Positions 1 to 11,600 of a DNA stretch of 64,000 nucleotides are shown piece after piece (positions within the stretch are counted from its first letter, which is position 1; each line of letters starts with the position of its first letter). Below the pieces are notes generated by a model, which searched no databases, was not told where the DNA came from, and was given only the letters and a program-made list of their open reading frames with translations. Source of the DNA: Aplysia californica (Eukaryota; Mollusca; Gastropoda; Aplysiida; Aplysiidae); assembly GCF_000002075.1 (NCBI RefSeq), contig NW_004797803.1, positions 221,014 to 285,013 on the forward strand. The letters are read 5' to 3'. The translations under genes and the position numbers were made by a program.

Positions 1-27
1 TCCTCCTCCTCCTCCTCCTCCTCCTCT
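1..27. repeat. (TCC)n microsatellite
   Basis: Perfect TCC trinucleotide run at the window edge, followed by a T-rich stretch to about 70. It continues left of the window by an unknown amount. Confidence 0.95.
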
Positions 28-109
28 TCTATTTTTTTCTTTTTCTCCTTCGTCTTTTCCTCAATCTTCTTTGTTGAATAGTTTCCCCTTAAATCTATGA
101 ATATGATAG

Positions 110-250
110 AGACTATGTTTGTGCTAGGGCGGTTGGCTGGAGGTTGCCATCAGTAGGTCCTATGGCTGTTCTTTCCATCAGTTGTTTCTATCAGCCTGTT
201 TTATTGTTTGTTTGGGGTGTTTTTCCCAGCACAGAAAGACCGTTATTGTG
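110..250 (+). repeat. Family-B-related dispersed repeat fragment
   Basis: Contains GCGGTTGGCTGGAGG, then a CATCAGTAGGTC-like block and a T-rich tail. The same head recurs near 38247, 56110, 56760 and 60045. Decayed, in the intron after DDX31 exon 14. Confidence 0.5.
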
Positions 251-340
251 CAAATCTTTTTCTCTTTACTCAAAAAAAAAAAAGTAGACAAGCAGAAAGC
301 AATAACTGAGTGATTGATTCTACCAGAAATTGTGGCTCAC

Positions 341-425
341 TTTTGTGTCTGCATCCGGGCTGGGCAGTTCCTCCAAGTGACTCAGGAGATGTTGTGTGAT
401 GGTGCCTGGCTGCAGCTGGGACAGA
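341..425 (-). CDS. DDX31: DDX31 probable exon 14
   Basis: Acceptor TGTTCTCACAG, donor AAA|GTGAGC. Open for 28 codons in exactly the phase required by exon 13: [20 protein letters not shown] and PSPDADTK. This region after RHKI is weakly conserved, so the call rests on splice sites, phase and open frame. The upstream part of the acceptor region lies in a dispersed repeat (438-754). Confidence 0.7.
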
Positions 426-2608
426 CTGTGAGAACAATTGTGAGGCAGCGTGGTGAAATCAAGCGCTCGTCAAAGTAATGAAAGTCTAGAAATTGGCATT
501 TTTCAGCAGGTTTGGGAATTTTTATCGAACTTTGGTTTTTTGGCTCAACACCTTTCATGCCCTTTAAAAAACACATTTCTGTGTGGATTTTACTGAAAAA
601 CGTTGATTAAAGGAATAAAAGATGTTAATTTTCAGTTTCCACGGACTCTCAAGCTGAGGAAATAACTCAACTTCGGCAGCCATTTTCTTGCTGATCTTAC
701 CTCTGAAATTAGGCGACTCAACCTCCTTCAATCGCCAATATCTTGACTTATATCATCATTACAAATGGTCGCTTTTAAGGACAAGCAGGCTAAGTCAGAT
801 TTCGGTGGTTTCCAGAAATCTTGACCTACACCAAAAGTGAGCATTGCCCTACCTTTAGGAGAATTTGGTTTCGCTGGTGTTTATATTTGTTTGGTTTTAG
901 AGAAAACTCTCTTTGTCTTTAAATAAAACTGAATAAGGGGCAAAAATTTTACCTTTGATTTTCTCAAAGCAGCATATTTTGCGACAGCCCCCTTGTGCTT
1001 AAAAAGGACCAAATGAGAAGGTTAAAAAATTGGTTTTAATTAGAGTTTTATGGCACTTGCAACACCATAAGGTCACATAAGTGCCAAAGATTAGAGGTGT
1101 TAGAAGAGAGTAACAAACACGAAATAGAAGAGAGGGGAGATAAGGACGATAGATGTTTGATAGGAAAGAAGGTGCAAACCACACCAAAGCACCTGCCAAC
1201 CACCAACAAAAAAATGAGAAATTGTCTTAAAATCAAAACACGCAAAACACAACGCGGGACGACAATATACCTGATCTTGTGTCGGTTCAGCTCTTGTATG
1301 TAGCCGGCCTCCGAGGGCATGAGGAACAAGAGTGAGTGGCCCTGAGTGCCAGCCCGGGCCGTTCGGCCCACGCGATGGACGTAGTCCACGGTCGAACCAG
1401 GGGACGTGTACTGCACGATCCAGTCCACGTGTGGAAGGTCAAGGCCGCGGGCTGCCACATCCTGAGGTCAACACAGAGGTCAAAAGAAATGTGGAGACAT
1501 TTTTTTTCTTGGCTTTTTGTGTGGTCAGCCCTTCCATATGATATGGCTGGAACTTCTGAACAATCACAAAGGACAGGAGAAGTGCAATAAAAAATATGGT
1601 TTCTAAGAAGATGGTAGAAAAATTTCAGTTAACAGAAAAAGGTACTCGATAGAAACCTCCCTATAGCCTGTAAGACATACCTGCAATCCCATTGGGTTGG
1701 GGGGGGTCTAACCTTTACTTTTACCAAATCATGAAGTAACCAGTCAACCAAAAATTTGTAGATATTATTACGTCCCTGTCAACACAATTTAGATCATTTA
1801 GTCGTTCAAGCTTCTTCGACCTTGCGTGACATGGCCAACTCAAGGGTCTAACCTTTACTTTTACCAAATCATGAAGTAACCAGTCAACCAAAAATTTGTA
1901 CATATTTTTACGTCCCTGTCAACACAATTTAGATCATTCAGTCGTTCAGGCTGCTTCGACCTTGCGTGACATGGCCAACTCAAGCGGTGAGAGACACAAC
2001 ATCACAGCACACACACAGAGATATTAGATTTTAAAAAAGCTCCCCATTCAGGAATCAAACGCGTCTTCTGCATGCAATGTCAAAGATCTTAACAGCTAAA
2101 CCACAGTCATTGGTAATCAGTCACCACAAGGGTAGTAAATGCTGTACATTGAAAATGTAAAATCCAACATCGGTCTACAACTTCATGAAATAATACATAA
2201 AGGCAGAGACTGAGGATAAGTTCTATTTGCTCAATACTTAGTTTTGAGAAATTTGGCGCAAAAAATGTTAGTTTTCGCAACATGTCAAGCTTTTTTAAAA
2301 TAAATTTCCTTGAATATCTTGACAACGACTGAATAATATCATGATTTTGATAGAGCAGGTAGAACATAATTTGGTTTCTGACCTCATGGTCGTAGTCACT
2401 CAAAACGGTCAAAAATATCACATAGAACTTTGTAATTCTGAGGTAACGAGGTGACAGGTAACAGTTGGGGGGGGGGGGGGCACCAACTTACTGTACACAG
2501 CAGAACCCCTGTTGTGGTCTGAGAGAACTCGGAGAACGTGCGACTACGGTCCTGAAACAACAGAAAAACAGTTTCTAACGTAAGTGTATGAGTCCAATGC
2601 CCCTAATA

Positions 2609-2642
<34 letters not shown>

Positions 2643-5600
2643 TACACTTTTATTGATCCCAGAAGGGAAATTTGGTTTACAATGGCAAACATACATACAT
2701 GATACATACATAAATAATTATGAATACATATATACATAAATACATGAACAAATACATACATTATAAATACACAATATTACACCAGTACAAAACAACCATG
2801 CCATTGCTGGTCGCCACTGTGCAGCGCCCTGTATTTTGAGCTAGGGTTGTCGCGTCTTGCTCAAGGACTCACCCCAGTGACCACCCATCTAAACTCCGTG
2901 TCACAGACACATGCTTGACGTTACTTGAGTCTGAATTCACTGCTCACTTATCACTATCAACACTATTACACTGTTTAACCCTATCCGTACGTCGTGTTTT
3001 ACAATCGTATCCATACGGCGTGGGGAACACCTGTGGCCCCACTTTCCAAAAAGGAAATTTACTTGTTAATCCTATCCGCAGAGCTGTTAAAGTACTTTTA
3101 AAAAGGTACTTAGGTACAAATTTAAGTACAATCTAAAATATGTACTTAAGTACAGTAAAAGTACTTTCCTGTAAAATGTACTTTTTTAAAAAGTACTTAT
3201 GAATACATTTTGAGTACTTTCTGCTAATACGCTAAAACACTTCAGTGCTAATGCAAAACATCATATTGAATAACATATCTAGTATATTTGACAAATTCGG
3301 CCATTTATTACTAATAATGTAAACAGCATACAAAGCATTTGAATATACGCACTGAACGTAGGTGGAAATGGTTCCTGAAATTGAAAAAAAAAACAGCAAA
3401 CAAACAGACGCAACTAGTGAGTAAGTGATATTGTGAATAGAATTTGTTTGAGCAAGACAATATGATCAAATGTAAGTCAGTCCTAGAGGTCGGAAAAAAG
3501 GAAAAGTATCCAAATTGAAAAATGTAGAGACAAAGTTGCTCCAAGGAAATATAAAATTGATGAAAATGGCCAGCAAAAAAAAAGTGCATTGAATACTTCA
3601 TTAACAAATCCTCAAGGAATCAAGGTAGCCTTAAGCACAAACCACAAAAAAGGAAAAAAGAAATTTAGGTAGCCTAAAACTTTGTTAGATTGATATACAT
3701 TGAGAACTCAGTTTCAGTTTCAATTGATTATAATAGTGGTAAGACAGAGTTTGGTCACACTGTGTAGTCCACGGCGCCCACGGCAAACCAAAATAGGCCT
3801 ACATGTAATTTCCTAGAGTCTAGTAAGTGTAGTATAACCAAAAATTCTCTACTACAGTAGTCTCCGCCTAAGATCCCAGTGCTCGGGAGCAAGGGAAATA
3901 CGGGATCTTAGCCGACGAAGCCAAGGAAGAATCTACAGAGACCCATGAACTGACGTGATCCCTGGGTAGGTTTATGACATATGGCAAGCAAAGAGTGGTC
4001 AACCTTGATGACCAATCACAGTAGCATGGTGGCATGAGGCATGCCATAATATTATACCGTACACAGGCATGCCATAATATTATACTGTACACTCATTAGC
4101 ATATCGTCTCGAGATCTTTATCTACGTTTATCCAGTTGCCCCTCCCCTTTACCTGTCCAAAAATTGTAGCCATCCATCTCTGATTGAGTCCCACCGCCTT
4201 TGTCGTTACGTACCATTACGCTGTGACCACACCAATTAAAATTCAGGCTGTCTCGCAAATTCGGGAAAAGAGAAAAACTGCCTTCAACTTCAATGGTCAG
4301 GGAAGAGTTCACAGTTCGATGTGATCCTGCCTGAAGCGAACTTGTAGGCCCTACCCACCCAGCGAGTGATGAAAGTTCAGGTGGCGAGCTCAGATGCGAG
4401 CGTGATGTTTGGGGAAAAGAAACGCCCATCGGTCAGTTCACACCTCGGTGTGATCCCGTCTGGGGATCATTGTACCGTTTCATGAGTTTTACAACGCATG
4501 TGATCACATTCACGAGAGTGGCTGATCTTTGACGCGACGGGCAGTTCTTTAATCTCAACTTTTAACTCTTGGTTGATCGGCGGTGCCCGCCCGAGTGTTT
4601 GTTCCGTAAATTATGATCAGAAATGCCGGCACTTATTCTTTCATTAAGCTTCAAAAGTACTCAAAATGTACTTGAAAAATACTCAAAAGTACTTTTATAA
4701 AAAGTATCGGAGTACAGTAAAAGTACTGGTTCTCAAAATGTACCGGAGTACAGTAAAAGTATCGAACATTGTAACGTAAGTACAAGTACCGGGGTACTTG
4801 TACTCCGTTACAACCAGCTCTGCCTATCCGTACGCTTTGTATAGCAGTCAAAATGATTTTTTGAGAAATACTGAAAGTTTCAAAGAGATCTTTGCACTAG
4901 CAGTATTAGAAAATGTAAAGAATACAACCCCTAGGGAACAAACGGACCCCAGGCGTACGGATAGGGTTAAAAAGCAGGAGCTCCAAATTTAACACCTACA
5001 TCTGATAGGACCGAGCTAAATGTGAGACAGCCTTGAAAATGTATAAAACAACCCACTTTCAAGAACACCCAGACTGGGCCCTTCCCTTTATAGATCGACA
5101 TCATACCGACAACAGTTACTCTGAGTTCTGAGTAAAGAGAATCACATCAACACAATAACAGTCATACAGTGCAGGGAAAGAGCAAAATAGTCAAAGACTG
5201 AAGAGAAAAAAAAACGGGACCCAGTGTTTCATAATATATTAATAATAATGAAAATGGTCAGAGCCAGGATTTAAATCAACAATCTTTTACTTATTCATCA
5301 AACAGTATCACTTCTCATTCACAACTTCTAAAATACAATATTGTGTCACGATCTTACCACAATTATCCCAGTCATTTATTTCTACGTTTACAGTTATTGC
5401 CATGGGAAAAATAGTATACGTCACTTTTTCATACCTTCAGTACATCTGGTTTTTGTTTCGTGTACAAACTTTTCAAACTAGTTCAACATTTTCAATCTTA
5501 CTCAAGTTAGATGCTTGACTAAAGTAAAGCAAAGATCGTAGTCTACAGAACAAGAATGTTTACTCATCCAAAAAAATGTCTGCGGAAGTCCGCGCATTGC

Positions 5601-8600
5601 TTCAGATGGCGCTGCAGTCTTTGTTTTCAAGCTCTCTTTTGTTTCTCCAGAAGAAGAATAGGAATAGCACAGTTTGTTAGTTTCACTTTTATTGTTTTTC
5701 ACAGAAGTAGGATAACTCTGTTCGCAAAGTTTGCGCTTTTTCGAAAAGGGCGCCACCAAATTTTGAGGACACTTTTTTAATTGGCTCAAAGAGAGAAGTG
5801 AACTGTCATGTTATACATGATCTTTGACTGAAGTAAGCACTAGTATGCTAATTGGAGGTGTTTTACACCACCATCAACAAAATTTAAATCAATAAAGGTA
5901 AGTACAGTTTTTGGGGGGGGTTTCTCAAAATAACAAAAAACAACATAGGCCCTAGTGTTAGGGCAGTGACGATTAATTTCGTTTCTCATCAAGGACGAGA
6001 ACATGCAGTGATTATCCATCCCCTCTTCAAATAGTCATTAAGGAATTGAGGTTTTTTGGGTTTTTTAAAGCAACCAAAGTACCATAAAACACGAAAAGTT
6101 AACTTGACCCCCCCCCCCCCCCCCCGTTCTTAAAACAACTTAAAAAGCATCTTTCTTGCATAATGTCACAGCAATACAATTACCTGTATTACCTGTCCTG
6201 GGCAACAACGTCATTGCACAGCAATACAAATGTGACCCCAAGGGCGGTGGAGACCCCAGATGCCTGTAGTAAGTCAAGAAAGTTCCAAATGGAGGACTTT
6301 TTTCTTTTAACCACAAAACAACAACAAAATTTTTCCTCCTCACCTTCTGGGACATCTCTCCATGAAGCTGGAAAATCTTCAACTTTCCCTTGCTGCTCTT
6401 CTTTTTCTTTTCATCACCATCCACCTCACTGTCATCATCATCATCATCATCATCACTGTCGCCCACGTCCTCCACCTCTCCCATCGCCATGGCTTGCAGT
6501 TTGCCCACCGTGTCTTTCGGAGACGAGGCGAGGACGGAGGAAAACAGCCGAGAGTGGAACTCCACGGAGTCTTGTGTGGACAGGAACACAACCATTTTGC
6601 TGCCGGGCTTGGTGAACTGAAGAAAGTAAAAAGGTAATTGAAACATGGTAATTCTAAGTGTTTTACACCCCAATCAACACAATTTAGATAATTTTGCTGC
6701 TGGCCTTGGTGAACTGAAGGGAGTAAAAAGGTAACTGAAACATGGTAATTCTAAGTGTTTTACACCTCAATCAACACAATTTAGATCATTTTGCTGCAGG
6801 CCTTGGTGAACTGGAAGAAAGAAAAACAGTAATAGAAACATGGCAATGATTGTAATTTACACAATTCAGATCATTTTGCAGCTGGCCTTGGTGAATTGGG
6901 GAAAGTAAAACAGTAATTCAAATAAAGTGATACGCTCTCCCCCCCCCCCCCCCGACTCACCTGACACTTCCACAGTATAAGCGAGGCCAGCGTTACCAGC
7001 CTCAGCTTACAAGGCGTCACCACAAAATGCTGGCTCAGCCGCGACGGTACGGCAAACGCCTCGGCCCCTCCTTCCTCTGACGCATCGCTATTTATAGCCC
7101 TTGATGATGACGTCGTGTCATCAGATGCGGGGAAGGACTGTCGTGATGCCTGGGCATCGGTCACACTGACGCGCTCGGGCTCATTGAGAGAAATACTGGA
7201 CAACCTCTCGACACCTGGCGAGAAACAGGCAGTTATGTTGGATGTTTGTTTTCATAAGAGCTTTACGGCACTTGCAACACAATAAGGTCATATAAGTGCC
7301 GAAGAATAGATGTGTTACAAGAGAGAAACAAACACAAAAAAGAAGGAGGAGAGATCAGGACGATAGATGTTTCATAGGAAAGAAGGAGCAAACCACACCA
7401 GAGCACCCATCAACCACCTACTGGATGTTTGTTTGTTTGTTTGTTTGTCTGTTTGTTTGTTTATTTCTTTGACAGTAAGACAGCATCTGGAACGAAGAAG
7501 CCCATCAACACAATAACGGCAATGGAGGGGGGGGGGGGGTTGGAAGTAAGGTAGATAGGCAGACTCTATTTTATGAAGCAAGACAGTAACTATATAAGAG
7601 GCCTGATTTTCACCATGCTTTTCTTAGCTTTACTTACAATTGAGTGGCAATTTGCACCTGAAAATATGATGGTGAACAAAAAATACACAGGAACAAAGTA
7701 TGTACTCATTTACCACAGATATTTTGCTAAAAAAAAGTTATAAAGTTACTGCATATCTGTATCAGCCTAATATTGAAAAAAAAAAAACAAGCAACAAACA
7801 AAAAAGATTCAATGTTAATCAATACAAGCCACAGCAAAAATCGATTGACTTATCAAATTAGTGTTTGTGGGTTCCCATCCACACAAAGAACACATGTATA
7901 CATGCCTTCCCCACATGTGAACATCAAGTTTCCCCATATCCCCCGAACTAAAGGTCGACGGCTACATCCCACATACACAGAGAAAACATGTACAACACCA
8001 CACAAAAACTGTGAAGCTATAAAAATGTCACCACAAAAATAAATCAATAAAAACAACAGAATCAGTTATAAAAGTCAAGGTGAAGCGACACAGGGTTTAA
8101 TAGATACAGGCAGAATCAACAACGTATATCTCTTTCATCTATGTCATGGACGTAAAAAAATTGCTTGACAAAAACATGACAAGCTCTGTCACGAATGAAC
8201 GTAAAAAGTCATGGTTACACAAAAGGTACGGTGGTCTCCGCCTTAAAACCAAGGGTCAACATAAAGTATTACCCCCCATTTTGAACTTTGCAGCATGCTT
8301 GATCTTAGTTTTAGTAAGAGTTTTACGGCACTTGCAACACAATAAGGTCATATAAGCGCCGAAGATTAGAAGTGTTACAAGAGAGTAACAAACCCAAAAA
8401 AGAAGGAGGGGGCTAAAGACAATCCGATAGATGTTTGATAGGAAAAAAGAAGCAAACCACACCAGAGCACCCGTCAACAACTGACACACATGAATCAAAC
8501 CAATGGAAAATCACAAAACAGTCGACCAATCCTCTTTGACAGCGCTCCATTGAGAGAGAGAGCCAGGATGTCCAACTATCCAGCTGCATGCAAGGCCTAT

Positions 8601-11600
8601 CCAAACCATGAAATTTCTATATTTAGGACAGGTATGCACTTCGGCATGTAAATCATGGAGAAAAAAAATTTGTTGCACAGTCACAATGAGTTCACATGCA
8701 AACACGGTTCCAGGTGTCTTTACCACTAAGCTCATGAGAGGCCTTCGTCAAGACAGTGGCTATCCAATAATCTGTGACCTCAATAACATACAACCTGAAT
8801 AACCTGTGACCTCAATAGCTTATGACCTGAATAACCTACGACCTCAATAGCTTATGACCTGAATAACCTATGACCTCAATTACCTATGACCTGATTAACT
8901 TTCAACCTCAATAACCAAAGATCGGAATAACTTACGACCTGATTAAACTTTAACGGCTTTAACCTTTTACCTCTATAACCTATGACCTTAATAACTTATA
9001 ACTTCAAAAACCCATGACCCCAATAACCTATGACCTAAATTAAATGGAGTTGTTTTTTTGGTCACCTTCTGACAGAGTAGCGGAAAGCAGAACAGTCTGT
9101 GGGGGGTCAGGACACTGAGCTTTCAGCGCGTTGAGAATCTGAGCAATGTCCCTCTCGTAGCCCAGCTCCAACAACCTGAGGAAATACAACGTTCACAATC
9201 ATAATAAATAAAACACAGTAATCAGCAATACAGAATCAGCAACTATACAAAATTATATATATACAGCGCAAATTTATAATGAACACACAACAAAATAATA
9301 AAACAAAAACAAAAACAAACTCATAAACAATACAAATTTATAATCAAATAAAAATAAATATACATAATTAAAAACATTGAAGAAGGCAACACAAAAGTCG
9401 GTGCTGTAGTAGTAGGCTCTTCGCCACCATCACATCGCGACCCCAGTGCTTTCTTGCCGTATCTCCATTTTTAATAACAGTGAAAACAGTTCATAACAAA
9501 GAGTGAGCTTAAGAAGATGTCACTTTTTCACTGTTTAAAAAAATGGAGATGCGATAAGAAAGCTCATAACAAAGAATGAGCTTAAGAAGGTGTCACATTT
9601 TCACCGTTTAAAAAAAAATTATGGAGGTATGACAAGAAAGCACTGAGGTCGCGACATGCTGAACACATGAGCACGAGAACAGAGAGGGGAAGATGTTACA
9701 GTTTTTTTATCGGGTGCCTCCATCTGTCAGTTGGGATGTTTTACCTCTCTGAACCCAGGTTGGCTCTGACAGGCAGGGTGGATACATCCCCCCCCCGTCT
9801 TTACCCTTCCAGCCCCATGCACGTATATTTTCAGAAGCGCTTGTCCCAATATGGTATATTCTCGGTTTCAGGGGGTACTGAATTTGTGCACTTTTTTTTT
9901 TTAATTAGTAGGGCTGTACCCCGGTAGCCTCACAAGCCTCAAATCACTAGGTCAAATCATCAAATCAAATCACCAGCATGATACGTTGAGTCTAGCCTCA
10001 GCTTCAAGTACCCACACCAACTTGCAATCCGCGAAGCCACTCGTGTCTGACCCCCTCTTCCTTCCCCTCCCTGCTTGCAATCCGCGAAACCACTAACGTC
10101 AGAAAGAGAGAGAGGGGGAGAGAGAGAGACCCCGCGCACAGCGTCACTGCGCCACAAACTAGTCTGTTCGATTAATCGAAGGCATACGAGCAGCGGATGG
10201 CAGGCAAGACTCAAATCGCAGCAGAGCAAAGAACTTGGTCCCAAGACCTGCTTTGCGTCTCGTATTGCTTTGTGCTAAGGGCTTGTTCTCGTGTCAATAA
10301 ATCTGCTTTGAGTCCAACTACCGCCCTGGCAAAACAACACCACTCGTCAGTCTGCACCGAGCCGCAAGATCTACCGGTAATCCACCCCGCTCGCGGTGTG
10401 AACTTTGAACTCTGGACGTGGAGGAAGCGAGAGGCTGCGCTGGTTTTGGTGCAAGGCGAAGAGGGCTGTAATAGACTAGTGCAGACCGTTCGCGACCTCG
10501 GTGCTTTAACAGTGAAAATGTGACATCTTCGTAGGCTCACATTTTGTTATGAGCGGTTTTCACTGGTACTGAAAATGGAGATACGACAAGAAAGCACTGG
10601 GGTCGTGGTATGCTAAACTATTTTGGACGCAGAATAAAGGTGTGAACAGTTACAAACAATTTTTAACTGACAAAAAAAATCAGTATGGTTAGCATCCCGT
10701 GGCTTGTAATTTAATCACTCGCCTAAACTACACTTCCACTCCCACCCCGACACTTAGAACAAGTTGAAGTTGAAGAGAAAGCATTGGGGAGGGGATGACA
10801 ATCGTGATTTGGTTTCTGAACAATGTAAACAACTTTTGATTTGTCTGCTTCCCTATCAGAAGACCATTGTTAAGGTAAATTATATCACATTGTTAATTAC
10901 ATTGTAGGCCTATAACTTTTAAAAAAACTTCTTGCTGCACTGTTACTGATATTATGTATGTATTGTGCATGTTCTATCATACAAATATTAATTATGATGT
11001 CGAATTACGCCCAGAAAATCAATAAAGCAAAACATAATCCTTCCCCCCCACCAAAAAAAAATTTTTTTTAATCCACAAAAAACTGAACCAAAAAACAAAC
11101 AAAAAACCAAGACAAATAAAACCCTGTCACACCAGGAGGCGTAAGGGGAGGGGCGGGTTCTACGGAAAGCGAAGGGTGGCGAACACCTCTCGCTTTCCCA
11201 GCCATACCACCCCCTCCCCTCCCCAAACAGCACCATTGCTGGAAGTGTGAGGGTTTTTTAGGGCTTGTCAGCGTGCGGCACGCCGGCAGAAGTATCGCGC
11301 GCTCAGTAAACAAGAGTTTGTGACGTCACGACACAAATCAGTAAGCCCGTCCACCGTCCACGAGTAGTAACTCCGGTAGAGGGCAAGACTCAAGCCCGCT
11401 CGCAAGCCTCTGGCACGAGCCGTCCGCCGCTCGCAAGCCTTCGATTAATCAAGCAGACTCCAACCCTAGAAATTAGCAAACCTAATTAAACTTTATTTTT
11501 CAGAATATCTGTTCATTTACCTTTAAACATTGTTATATGTTATTATCTAAACCTCATTACAAAGATACTACATCACTTTTTAGAATGCATGCCTCTTGTT

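Larger units (their letters stand above)
2979..4966. mobile_element. piggyBac-like MITE split by a nested insertion
   Basis: Ends are CCCTATCCGTACG and CGTACGGATAGGG, flanked on both sides by TTAA (2975-2978 and 4967-4970). TTAA is the piggyBac target, and CCC ends are typical. Without the hAT insert the body is about 240 bp. A decayed second copy lies at about 16117-16362 in the opposite orientation. Confidence 0.8.
10158..11465. mobile_element. Candidate DNA element with ~45-bp imperfect inverted ends
   Basis: Left end block AGTCTGTTCGATTAATCGAA then GGCATACGAGCAGCGGATGG. The reverse complement of about 11415-11465 gives AGTCTGCTTGATTAATCGAA then GGCTTGCGAGCGGCGGACGG. The interior is GC-rich with no transposase frame, and it overlaps the fold-back family at 10495-10620. 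The target duplication is unclear. Confidence 0.5.

Noticed and set aside
999-1199. Small proteins sharing [16 protein letters not shown] at 999-1199, 7372-7581 and 8256-8498
   Set aside because: All come from family A retroposon copies; the shared peptide reflects the shared repeat.
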